A DNA stretch of 64,000 nt from Triticum aestivum (lineage: Eukaryota; Streptophyta; Magnoliopsida; Poales; Poaceae): the NCBI RefSeq assembly GCF_018294505.1, contig NC_057808.1, positions 358,968,696 through 359,032,695 on the forward strand, read 5' to 3'. Under the pieces are notes generated by a model. It worked only from the letters and a program-made list of their open reading frames with translations. It ran no database searches and had not been told where the DNA came from. How positions within the stretch are numbered: the first letter of the stretch is position 1; every line of letters begins with the position of its first letter. The position numbers and the translations under genes were made by a program. Shown piece after piece: positions 49,401 to 60,413 of the stretch.

Positions 49401-50150
49401 ACGTGGAGAGGCCGACAGCTGGGTCCACGGTCGCACGCAAGGAAATGCCTCCTTATTATGCGCAAAATAATGATTCCTCCACCTGACATCAGGGACCCAC
49501 CGAAAGGGCCTCTGTATTTCGCGAAAAAATGTTACCGCCGCTGACAGCTCGGACCCACCAGCTATATCTTCGCACGCAAGGAAGTGCCTCCTTATTACGC
49601 ACAAAAAAATGAATACTCCCCATGTTAGCTAGGACCCAGTATAGTGGCAGGCTGACTTGTGGGCCTACTAAGTTGACCGGGATGGAGGGCTTTGTCAACT
49701 TAGTCCATATGCACGATTCTAGCTCCAGTGACCGTACGATGTCAATCCAACGGCCGTAGTGCTTCTTCAACCTCTGGTCTTCTTGCTCCAGCCGCCCAAA
49801 CCAGCGCCGGTCGTGCCTCGTGCTCCTGCCTCCCGTGGCCAGCTGCGATGCGGTGGAGGCCTCACCGCCCCCTACTACTCCCACCGTTGGCCAGGCCATC
49901 CCTCTACTCACCCACACCCCCTGTTATTCTGCGGCGACGGCAGCCTCACACCGCAACGAACCAGTGAACCTTCGTAGTCCTCTATGCATGGGCATCCACT
50001 GTCGCGTCTTCCCCGGCTCGGCGTCGTCCCCTTCCTAGGCCTCACCGTCGTCCACCGCCCTGGTGCTCTCGGCGCGGCGTGGTAAACGTGGTCAAGGAAC
50101 GGCTTCCATCGGACATGGACTGTACGTGGAGAGGCTGACAGCTGGGTCCA
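46490..50150. repeat. Right subterminal repeat array of CACTA1
   Basis: At least six diverged copies of a GC-rich segment start near 46490, 46829, 47304, 48122, 49040 and 49758. Each opens with gtgcttcttcaa and runs through gccggctgtgctgccgc and ggtgctctcggcgcgg to gctgacagctgggtccacgg. Between them are fillers with gggacccaccggacgggcc and A/T-rich segments. The array encodes long false frames. Related copies lie inverted in CACTA2. Confidence 0.8.
47018..47295. other. Assembly gap (278 N)
   Basis: The flanks 46821-47017 and 47296-47492 are nearly the same 197-bp sequence with two mismatches, so the gap lies in a tandem repeat or a duplicated contig end. Confidence 0.95.
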
Positions 50151-50687
50151 CGGCCGCAGCAAGGAAGTGCCTCCTTATTACGTGCAAAATAATTATTCCT
50201 CCACCTGACAGCGGGGACCCACCGGACGGGCCACCGTATTTCATGAAAAAAAATGTTTCCCCCTGACTGCTGGGGCCCACCAGCTACACCTTCGCACGCA
50301 AGGAAGTGCGTCCGGGCAAAAAAAATGATTCGCCCCCCTGACTGCTGGGACCCACCAGCTACATCTTCGCACGAAAGGAAGTGCCTGACAGTCGGGACCC
50401 ACCTGGTCGAAGCGTACGTAGCGTTGTCATTCTGGTCGCGAACGTGTACGTACATATATACTGGTGGATGTAGAGGCGCGCACGTGTCGTAATAGAGGTG
50501 CGTACGTGTCGTAGTAGAGGCTCGCACGTAGCATGTACACGTACGTACAGTGGCCAAGGTGCAAGAAAGAAAATACGGCCACGTATGTGTACAAACGGGC
50601 GGGGTCTCGAACGCCTACTCGCGCATACGTACGGCCAGGGCTCGTGTACATGGCTGGGTCGGAACGGAGAAACAACGTCGTCGTCGT

Positions 50688-50800
50688 GTTCATGGGGAGG
50701 CAACGGAATGCATCGTGTTCATGGGGAGGCAACGGAATGCGTCATGTTCATGGGGAGGCAACGGAATGCGTCGTGTTCATCGGGAGGCAACGGAATGCGT
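50688..50800. repeat. 29-bp minisatellite
   Basis: About four units of ggggaggcaacggaatgcg with tcgtgttcat between them. An inverted partner lies in CACTA2 near 57225-57305. Confidence 0.85.
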
Positions 50801-50900
50801 GGGAGCCAACCGGCTAGGTCGGAACGGAATGCGTGGTCGTGTTCATCGGGAGGGCTTAGACGGAACAGGCGATGGAAACGAGGCCTGGCATACCGCAGAA

Positions 50901-51113
50901 CGGAGGAAACGGACCTCCTACGGTCGAAACGGGGGTCCTGATGATTGGGAGGGGTGTGGCGTACCACAAAACGGAGGAAACGGACCTCCTACGGTCGAAA
51001 CGGGGGTCCTGTTGATCGGGAGGGGTGTGGCGTACCGCAAAACGGATGAAACGGACCTCCTACGGTCGAAACGGGTGTCCTGTTCATCGGGAGGGGTGTG
51101 GTGTACCGCAAAA
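50901..51113. repeat. 71-bp tandem repeat, set 1
   Basis: Three units begin at 50901, 50972 and 51043, each with cggaggaaacggacctcc and ggaggggtgtggcgtacc. Confidence 0.9.
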
Positions 51114-51244
51114 CGGGACTCCACAGGATATTGTTCATCTCCACCGTCGACCTCCTCCAGCCTCCACGGGCTCCTGTTCATCCAGCCTCCACCGCGCGCT
51201 ACTCCACCGGCTACTATTCAACCACCTCTCCACCGTGTACTATT

Positions 51245-51430
51245 CATCCAGCCCTCCGCACCACGGGGTCCTGTTCAACCACCCCTCCACGGGCACCCCT
51301 CCACCGTCTACTGTTCATCCAGCCCTCCACACCACGGGGTCCTGTTCAACCACCCCTCCACGGGCACCCCTCTACCGTCTACTGTTCATCCAGCCCTCCA
51401 CCACACCACGGGGTCCTGTTCATCCAGAGG
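51245..51430. repeat. 71-bp tandem repeat, set 2
   Basis: Units at 51245, 51316 and 51387 start catccagccctcc and include accacggggtcctgttca. The sequence differs from set 1 but the period is the same. Confidence 0.9.
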
Positions 51431-51479
51431 CAACGCCACCGCTCACTGTTCATCCAAACCCCCCCGCAACGCTCACTGT

Positions 51480-51999
51480 TCATCCCAGAGGCAGCATCGA
51501 TCGGCTTCAGTTAGCAGTAGTAGCGAAGGAATCGCTCGATCGGGTTCAGTTAACAGCCATCGATCGATCGCTCGGGTTCAGTAACGCGTAGCCTGCAGTG
51601 TAATCGCTCGGGTTCAGTTAGATCCCAACGCCTCGCTCGGGTTCAGTTAGAGCCAACGCCTGGCACACATGCGTGTAAGTGTACGAGAGAAACACGCATC
51701 GCTCGGCCCCCGACCTCCCACCGTAACCGGGAACTCCCCGAAATTTTCCTCGCCCTCGCTTCTACCACGGTTTTTTCCGTCATGGACGGCCCAAAGAATG
51801 TCATGCAGCTGCGTCTTCGGCCCGCCCAGGACGAAAAGCCCATTTTCTGTCATGATTTTTTGTCATAGAAGTAGGAGCCCACCACATCTATGATGATACT
51901 GGGTTTTGTCACAATTATCGTCATAGAAGTGTCATATGTATGACAGAAAATATTTTTGTTTGGCCCAAAATGTCACGGATGTGTCTTTTTTTTGTAGTG
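51480..51999. repeat. Right terminal region of CACTA1
   Basis: Repeated cgctcgggttcagtta words (51530-51660) lead into the conserved end with tcatagaagt and gtcatatgtatgacag motifs. The terminal inverted repeat closes at 51999. Confidence 0.8.
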
Positions 52000-53789
52000 C
52001 GGATCGGTGGCTCCGAGTGCTCCTCACTCGGAGGGTCCGAATTTGACTTGATCAAACTTTGTGATGTAGCATGAATAGAGTTTGAGATGAGAAAAGCATA
52101 TACAGCTTGAGGGAGTACTTAGGCATTCTTGTCCATCCACTTGTCAAAAAGAAAAGCCAAACAATCAAAGCAACAAATGGATGTCCTCGAATGGGGAAAA
52201 ATATGCAACCAACATGCTCACACAATAAGATAGCAAAATGAAATATGTGGCAAAGCATGCACAAACACTCTAGCATCTATCAAGCAATTGGCGATGACTA
52301 GGTCATCTACATATGACTATATTAACTGATGATTCAAATGAGAACATTTGATCGTAGGTCATACTCATCGTTTAAGCTCAAGCGGGGTTACCACTTTTAC
52401 ATAAAGCATTGTCGTGTTCACACCATTAGAGTTGCTTTAGCTCAATTCTTAGAGCACAGCTCCCCCTAGATGTGATATCCCCCCTAAGAGGGATGAACTA
52501 ACCTTTTGTTTTGTCGATGATGACTTCATGTAGGTGTTGAAGATGTAGATGCTCAATGTTGATGTAGATCATTTGGAGCAATCCATTGGAGTGAGTTTCA
52601 CTTTCAATACCTACATGGGTTAGTCCCACAAGGAACACACAAGGATATCCATAGACATAGAGTGAAATTCACATATGATGTTGTCCATGGGAGCATTAGG
52701 CTACCTTGTCCCTTGTCTTACCAACAAGAGGGTTTGTGACTCCTTGAACTAATGCAAGATGTGAAAGTTGATTACATTTGTCCTTACCAAGATGAATATG
52801 AGTGAAGCATGTTGGCGGAGTCACCCTCAAGACCTCTCTAGTTCTTCTTCATTGGGATCCACATCATCTTGATGGGAATCCTTGGAGTTGTAGTCGTACT
52901 TGATGAAGTAGAACTTGATGTAGTCTTGGGAACCCACTTGACCAAGGTCTTTGGAGCTTCTTCAAATGCATCAATCTCTTCTTGAAGCTTGTCTTTGCCT
53001 TTTAGATTGTGGTCTTGTGGTGGAAGATCATCTTGAGCTTGTGTTCCCTTCAAAGAAATGGGATCATACTTCTCTTGTCGAGGAACAAAGTTTGTCTTGG
53101 GGTACTGATGTTCTTCCCACTCAACTCCATTGGCATTGAACTTGCGTTCAAAACCAACACCTTGATTCTTCCGGTGCCTTCCTTGCTTGCGTACAATTTC
53201 CTCAAATTGCTTACTTCTGGCAAGGCTCTTGTAAACACCTTTCTCTATAATTCCCTTCAATAAGCTATTTTCTTGCTCAAGTGTAACTTGGCTAAGAGAA
53301 TCATTAGTGGAATCAAGACAACTACTAGAAGCAACAATATTGGATTTAACATGATTATTGTTACTACTAGTAGAAGAATATTTCTTGCTCTTGTTGCTAG
53401 ATTTTACCTGTGGCCTGTAACTAGACAAGAGTAAACACTTGGTAATGTAAGAAGAACTTTTCTTACGAAGATCATCATTGATTGCCTTTAAGAACCCATG
53501 CTCTTGCTCTAGATTGAGCTTTTCAAAGCGTACCTTCTCATGAGTGTTTAAAAGCTCTCGATGATCCTCTAAGGTAGTTTCATGAGCTAACTTAAGAGTG
53601 TTTAGTTCTTTAGTTAGACGCTCAATCTCCTTCTTATCATTGTCATTCATTTCATCTTGGTTAGCATGATTAATAGCAGTTTCATCATAGTTTTCATCAC
53701 TAGAGTTGTCAACAAGTAAATCATCATCACCTAGCAAATCATCTTCATCACTATTGAAATCAACATACTCGGGGTGTGATACCTTGGGG
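52000..53789 (-). mobile_element. Element B, gag-like ORF and downstream sequence
   Basis: Element B resumes after CACTA1, opening with the CGG duplication copy and more of its palindromic words (52003-52035). It includes the gag-like frame below and a non-coding stretch 52040-52837. It is cut at 53790 by D. In minus-strand order this segment lies upstream of the internal promoter at 24250. Confidence 0.65.
52838..53789 (-). pseudogene. Element B first ORF, coiled-coil gag-like, 5'-truncated
   Basis: The frame is open across the D junction at 53789 and stops at 52838, giving about 316 visible residues and no start. It begins with an Asp/Glu-rich stretch (DDLLGDDDLL). A long coiled coil follows (EIERLTKELNTLKLAHE and later LEQENSLLKGIIEKG), then a Lys/Ser-rich part and a basic tail. 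This composition recurs in gag regions of Triticeae retrotransposons. No zinc knuckle and no pol follow, so it was probably a truncated gag even before D landed. Confidence 0.55.
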
Positions 53790-56064
53790 TGTCACACCCT
53801 GATTTTTGGCCCTTTCTTTTTCTTTGTTTTTCTGAGATTTTTGCTTGAGATTTATTTTTCTATGGCTTTGTGGTCTAGAAACTGAAGAAGCTGAGCTCTT
53901 CTTTCTTTCCAGAGTGGCTTGTCATCCCCATATCCATCCCAAGACTTTGCCATTTCCATCTTGGACCAACCCCAATATTCTTTTCCTTGGGAATATTCCT
54001 TTTTCTGTTAAAGAAATAATCCTTTTTGCCCTAGGTTGTGGATCAACCTATATTTCCATCACTCCCAAAATTCCCAAATAATTCTCATAAATTGTTTGGG
54101 TCATATCTCTCTAAAATATGGCAAATATTTCATTGGTCATGTTTCCCATCATGCTCAATTAAGTCCTTTCCTATTCTGTCCTAAATGGCAGTTTGTGAAG
54201 CAAGTGACATTTACCTTTGTCCAATTGACCCCAAACTTTTTGGACATCTTTTCATGTCCAAATAATTGCCTCATGCCAAAATTCAACTTAATTGGCGCAG
54301 TAAGTATTCCTGAGCAATTTTTCAAAGTTCCTGTCTAAGGGAATTGTTTGTGAAGGAAGTTCTAGCTAGGGTTATCCAAATGAGTTGCAATTTTGCACAC
54401 TCCTTAATGTGCTCATATCATTGCCCTCCTACAATTTTCAGCCCTATCCAATCATCTATGTGAGCACATGATCAAATCTTTGTTTCTGGCTATATTTTCA
54501 GGTTATGTAGCAAGTATAATTTTTAATGCTTCATTAATTCTGAGAAATTACCAGATCATGCTCCTACCCATATAACATCTCTCCATCAAATTTGGGATCA
54601 TTTACTTAAGCCATTTGATCACCAAAATTATTTCTAGTTTCTGGTCAGTGGGGATGTTTGTGAAGCAAGTACTATTTTGGCATGCCCATTTGGTATGAAA
54701 CTTTTACAGCATCTTCATATGGCAAAATAACCCTGCCTTGCCAAATATGAGCTCAAGTTGATATCCCATGTGAGTGCATCATCATGCTCAAGTTTCTGGA
54801 CCAATTTAAGCAGTTGCCAAGCAACTATGTTAAATCTTGGTCCAATTCCTTTCAAACATCACAGGACTGTAGTCCTTCCTAACCTAAACTCCCCAGACAT
54901 TCTATTTGGCTCTAATCCCACCTATGGTGATCAATGCATCATGGTTTAGTTTGATGCAGCAACATTCAGAGCTTAATTCCCATCTAACCACAACATCTTT
55001 AGCCGAGTGTTTAGCTCAGTTGCAACCTCCCCTGTATGGTCTCTCCCCTAGACAACAACTGCCAGCCATTTGGCTCTTCTTCATGCTAGCTCACGCGGTG
55101 ACCATGGGGCAGACGTGCCAAACCGACGCACTCTGGAAACCGTGGCATTGTGCTCGTCCGTTCTCTCCTCGTCTCGACCCTCAGCCATGTCCAGTAGCCT
55201 CCCCGTGATCGACTGCGTCACCCTGAGCCATTCCCCCCTCCGTCTTCTTCCCCGGTGAGCCGTCCCCATCGCCGAACAGTGAGCGCCCACGGGAGCGCTA
55301 TAGCCGACCAGCTCTGTTCGCGCCGCGGCGTCTTCCTCCTCGTGTCCTCGAGCGCTGCTCGTCTCCGTGAGCTCTGCCACTCGTCCTCTTCCCTCTCGTC
55401 ACCTTCCCGTGCCACCCCGTGCTCGCTGGCCGTCGCCAGAGCTTGGCCGAACGTGCACGGCGGCACTTGGCTCAAACCGCCTTACCTCGGCTATTTAAGG
55501 CCACCCGAGCCCCTCCCGAGCTCATCACCGGCCTCCTCTCACTCCCAGCCCCCTCCCCAGCAACTCAACCGAGACGAAGGAGCTCTCCTACCTCGCCATC
55601 GCCACCACGGCCACCGCCTCGGGTCCCTCCGATTCTGGAGACCTTGGCCATATCCCTCTGTTCGGCCACCTCCAGTGGCCTCCACCACAACTACTGAACC
55701 GCCCCATCACCTCTCCTCCTCCAGAGGCTTGTAGCCGTGAGCTCACCGGTGGTCGGCGTCATGCTCTGCCGTGGTCTACGTCCCACTCTTCCCCAAGCTC
55801 CACGGCGGTCGAGACCTACCTGGGCGTGTGCGGCTCGGTCTCCTGAACCCGCCGATAGGCCAGGTGCCGCCTGTGGTGACCCGTGCCGCCGGCAATCGCC
55901 GTTGGGACGAACTCCTCCCTCGGCCAGGCGCGCGTGGGCGGGAGGAAGCAGAAGGCTCTGGCCAGGTCAAAGCAGGCCCCACCCCTCCACGTGACCCCAC
56001 CTGTCAGCGAGATAAGAGTCGGCCCCGCCACTGCCCACGTGGATAACTGGAAACGTACTTCCAC
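53790..56064 (+). mobile_element. LTR sequence D, interrupted by CACTA2
   Basis: It starts TGTCACACCC at 53790, breaking the B frame. It runs A/T-rich for 1.2 kb and then turns GC-rich with a TATA-like box at 55491-55498 (ctatttaa) and a Pro/Ser-rich leader-like region. The pattern fits a plus-strand LTR of a Gypsy element with its promoter. The end of the LTR and the primer site are not reached before 56065. Several open frames in 55100-56050 lack recognisable domains. Confidence 0.55.
55491..55498 (+). promoter_or_regulatory. TATA-like box of LTR D
   Basis: ctatttaa after a GC-rich stretch, followed by a C-rich leader. Position only; activity unknown. Confidence 0.5.
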
Positions 56065-56556
56065 CACTACAAAAAGAAGACACATCCGTGACATTTTGGG
56101 CCGAACGATTTTTTTTCTGTCATACATATGACACTTCTATGACGATAATTGTGACAAAACCCGGTATCATCATAGATGTGGTGGGCTCCTACTTCTATGA
56201 CAAAAAATCATGACAGAAAATGGGCTTGTCGTCCTAGGCGGGCCGAAGACGCAGCTGCATGACATTTTTGGGCCGTCCATGAGAAAAAACTGTGGTAGAA
56301 GTGAGGGCGAGGAAAATTTTGGGGGGTTCCCGGTTACGGTGGGAGGTCGGGGGCCGAGCGATGTGCGTTTCTCTCGTACACGTATGCGCGTGTGTGCGAG
56401 GCGTTGGCTCTAACTGAACCCGAGCGAGGCGTTGGGATCTAACTGAACCCGAGCGATCAATTGATGGCTGTTAACTTGACCCGATCAAGCGATTCCTTCG
56501 CTACTGCTGCTAACTGAAGCCGATCGATGCTGCCTCTGGGATGAAAAGTGAGCGTT

Positions 56557-56959
56557 NNNNNNNNNNNNNNNNNNNNNNNNNNNNNNNNNNNNNNNNNNNN
56601 NNNNNNNNNNNNNNNNNNNNNNNNNNNNNNNNNNNNNNNNNNNNNNNNNNNNNNNNNNNNNNNNNNNNNNNNNNNNNNNNNNNNNNNNNNNNNNNNNNNN
56701 NNNNNNNNNNNNNNNNNNNNNNNNNNNNNNNNNNNNNNNNNNNNNNNNNNNNNNNNNNNNNNNNNNNNNNNNNNNNNNNNNNNNNNNNNNNNNNNNNNNN
56801 NNNNNNNNNNNNNNNNNNNNNNNNNNNNNNNNNNNNNNNNNNNNNNNNNNNNNNNNNNNNNNNNNNNNNNNNNNNNNNNNNNNNNNNNNNNNNNNNNNNN
56901 NNNNNNNNNNNNNNNNNNNNNNNNNNNNNNNNNNNNNNNNNNNNNNNNNNNNNNNNNNN
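56557..56959. other. Assembly gap (403 N)
   Basis: By comparison with CACTA1 (51115-51480), the gap falls exactly on the 71-bp tandem repeats. Confidence 0.95.
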
Positions 56960-59900
56960 CCGTTTCGTCCGTTTGTGGTACGCCACACCCCTCCCGATCA
57001 ACAGGACCCCCATTTCGACCGTAGGAGGCCCGTTTCGTCCGTTTTGCGATACGCCAGACCCCTCCCGATGAACAGGATCCCGTTTCGAACGTGGCCGGTT
57101 GAACACAAGGCCGTTTTCTCCGTTCTGCGGTACGCCAGGCCTCGTTTCCATCGCCTGTTCCGTCCAAGCCCTCCCGATGAACACGACCACGCATTCCGTT
57201 CTGACCCAGCCGGTTGGCTCCCACGCGTTCCGTTGCCTCCCGATGAACACGACGCATTCCGTTGCCTCCCCATGAACACGACGCATTCCGTTGCCTCCCC
57301 ATGAACACGACGACGACGTTGTTTCTCCGTTCCGACCCAGCCATGTCAACGAGCCCTCGCCGTACGTATGCGCGAGTAGGCGTTCGATACCCCGCCCGTA
57401 TGTACACATACGTGGCCGTATTTTCTTTCTTGCACCCTGGTCGCTGTACGTACGTGTACATACTACGTGCGCGCCTCTACTACGACACGTGCGCGCCTCT
57501 ACATCCACCAGTATATATGTACGTACACGTTCGCGACCAGAATGACAACGCTACGTACGCTTCGACCAGGTGGGTCCCGACTGTCAGGCACTTCCTTGTG
57601 TGCGAAGATGTAGCTGGTGGGTCCCAGCAGTCAGGGGGCGAATCGTTTTGTTCTTTTTTGCCCGAACGCACTTCCTTGCATGCGAAGGTGTAGCTGGTGG
57701 GTCCCAGCAGTCAGGGGGGAAACGTTTTTTTCGCGAAATACGGTGGCCCGTCCGGTGGGTCCCCGCTGTGAGGTGGAGGAATAATTATTTTGCGCATAAT
57801 AAGGAGGCACTTCCTTGCTGCGGCCGTTGACCCAGCCGTCAGCGTCTCCACGCACAGTACTCTTCCGATGGAAGTCGGTCGTTGACCACATTGACCACGC
57901 CGCGCCGAGAGGACCACGGCAATGGACAACGGCGAGGCCTAGGAAGGGGACGACATGGAGGCAGGGAAGACTCGGCAGTTGTTTCCCACGCGGAGGGGAG
58001 TACGACTGTACGAGGGTTTACTGGTTCGTCTGCCGTCGACGGAGAATAACAGCAGGTGTGGGTGAGTAGAGGGATGGCTAGGCCAGCGATGGGAGTATGG
58101 TGGGGCGGTGAGGCCTGCGCGGCAGCACAGCCGGCCGCGGGGAGGAGGGAGCAGGCAGTCCCGTCGGCGCTTGTTTGAGTAGCTGGAGCAGGAAGAGCAG
58201 AGATTGAAGAAGCACGACGGCCGTTGGATGGACATCCAACAGTCAGTGCTTGTGCGTCAACCTTTTTTTAGGAAAGCCTCAAATCTGTGGAAAACAGCAT
58301 ACAGCCCATCTGCCATTATTTCTAATAATTTACAGCCCATTTGCTAATTCTTAAGGTTTTTTTGGAGCTCATATTCTTTTTTTAGCATTACAACCCATAT
58401 TGTGGCCACGGTTAAAAAATTATACGAATTTTTGCATATTTCCGCGCGGTCCGAACTGTTTTTAATCCCGAAATTTCGACTCACATTCAAACTGATTTTA
58501 AAAATAAATGTATATCAATATAAAATCCAACAAATTCTCCACGCATAAAAATTAATTTAATTTAAAATCTTGAAATGAAAAAAAAGATATTTGAAACTAA
58601 TTGCCGGTTTGATGTGTTTTAAAAATGTACAACCCATTTCTCATTACTGATGGGCCATTTTCTCGGCCAGCCGAATGAAAGCTCTCCTCGTCTTGAAAGA
58701 TTTGCAGCCCAACAGGCCTGACAAAGCGACTTACTTGGCAAATCACAAAAAAACTAGGCTGTGGCCGTGGACCCAGCTGTCAGCCTCTCCACGTACAGTA
58801 CTCTTCCGATGGAAGTCGTTCCTTGACCACGTTGACCACGCCCCGCCGAGAGCACCACGACAGTGGACGACGACGAGGCCTAGGATGGAGACGGCACGGA
58901 GCCGGGGAAGACGCGGCAGTGGAAGCCCGCGCGGAGAGGAGTACGAGGGTTCACCGGTTCGGCAGCGGTCTGAGGCTGCCGTCGCCGCAGAATAACAGGG
59001 GGTGTGGGTGAGTAGAGGGATGCCCTGGCCAGCGGTGGGAGTAGTAGGGGGCGCTGAGGCCTGCGCGGCAGCACAGCCGGCCACGGGAGGCGGGAGTAGG
59101 CGGTCCCGCCGGCGCTGCTTTGGCGGCTAGCGCAAGAAGATCAGAGATTGAAGAAACACGACGGCCGTTGGATTGACATCCAACGGTTACGTCTACTAGA
59201 ATCGTTTGTTGACGTATATAATAACTAAAAAAATCTTGCATACGCGTCAACTAAACAGGCCCACAAGTCAGACCACTCCCTCTTTTTTTTAATAATTTAT
59301 ATATAGCTCATGGCAACTTCTTATGCAATTTATTGCAATCGCTTTTTTTTTGTTGGCCAGGGCCAATTTCACATATTTCTGTGGGTTCCAAACTATTTTT
59401 AATACCGAAATGTCGAGCCAGATTTAAAGTACTTTGATGATATATTTAAATTAGGTTAATGCCCAGTGAAATAGGAATATGAAAATGTGAAAAAATTCAG
59501 AAATTATAAAGTAATTGCCAATTTGTCATCTGTTTTTATATTTACAACCCATTTCATATTACTTTCAAGATTTGCAGGCGTCTTGAAAGAGTTGCAGCCC
59601 ATCAGGGCGTAGAAAAACAAGTAGGCCTGGATTGGGTATTCTTCAGAAAAAATAAACTGGGCTCATTTTCACAAAGAAAAAATAGCTAGGCTGGTCACAT
59701 GGTGAACATAAAATATAAGCCTGGGCTAGACGGGCCACAGCCCAGTTCAAACCCTGCTCCGTCTCAACAATACCAAACAAAAAAAATACTTCTCGAGTAG
59801 CTACTTCCTAGGTGTCAGCCGATCTTGTGTTGTTCTCTTGTCTATTGACTATATACGCTCACAATGTCGTGGGTCCTAGCTGTCAGGAAAACACTAGGAG

Positions 59901-60190
59901 GAAGCATTTTATTTTTCCATACGCTGACGTGGTGGGCCCCTACTGTCATCCTCTCCACGTACTTCTGTCGATTCCTGTTGTTTGTTGACCATGTTGACAA
60001 CGCGAGAGGGCGGCGCCGCGGCGAGCGCACCAAAGCGTGCGGAGGACGTCGGCGTTAACGATTTAGGAGACGGTGGGGCGGCAATGCGTGCGCTGAGGCG
60101 CAGCCAGCCGTGGGAGGCAGAAGCAGGCGGCCCCACCAGCGCTGGTTTGGTTTTGGCGGCTGGAGGAAGACAGGACTGAAGAAACACGAC
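56960..60190. repeat. Subterminal repeat array of CACTA2
   Basis: It holds inverted counterparts of the CACTA1 array: the 71-bp and 29-bp repeats (56960-57310), and three copies of the GC-rich segment (about 57830-58230, 58760-59170 and 59940-60190). A/T-rich fillers near 58300-58640 match 48520-49000. There are three segment copies here against at least six in CACTA1. Confidence 0.75.
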
Positions 60191-60413
60191 AGACTATAAA
60201 AGCAGCAGGAGTACTTAACAACCTTAACTGAAACCAGCAGGGGCACTTAACAACCAAAGCTGAAAGCAGTATGAGTACTTATACAGGTTCAACCGTACAA
60301 AGCACGCCTCGAACAGTGCTACTTTGCCTACAGTTAACCAAGGGTGAGGCCGCCAAGCCCCAGGACAAGGCCCAGGCGCCACCCCGCGCATCCACAACCT
60401 TCTGAAAGCGGCT

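Larger units (their letters stand above)
24472..51999 (+). mobile_element. CACTA1: 27.5-kb CACTA transposon with gene cargo
   Basis: The element starts CACTACAAAAAAAATACAC at 24472. It ends with the inverted partner at 51999, whose complement reads CACTACAAAAAAAAGACAC. CGG flanks both ends, and element B resumes on the right side with the same orientation and motif style. Subterminal regions are rich in short words such as tcatagaagtg and ggcccgt, the kind of sites that CACTA transposases bind. I see no TNP2-type transposase, so it is probably non-autonomous. Inside are two unknown multi-exon genes, two F-box/DUF295 pseudogenes, a NAC pseudogene, Helitrons and MITE pieces. Confidence 0.85.

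Noticed and set aside
50550..51591. Open frames of 344 and 188 codons
   Set aside because: They run through minisatellites with 29-bp and 71-bp periods; the products are low-complexity repeats with no domain.
24472..51999. A possible TNP2-type CACTA transposase
   Set aside because: I looked for long TNP2-like frames on both strands and saw none; the multi-exon genes present have no TNP2 motifs that I recognise.
55081..56064. A host gene with several GC-rich open frames before 56065
   Set aside because: Frames switch often, no domain is recognisable, and the TATA-like box plus leader fits an LTR promoter better.
56457..57508. Minus-strand open frames of more than 330 codons
   Set aside because: They span the 403-base gap and mirror the false frames of CACTA1.
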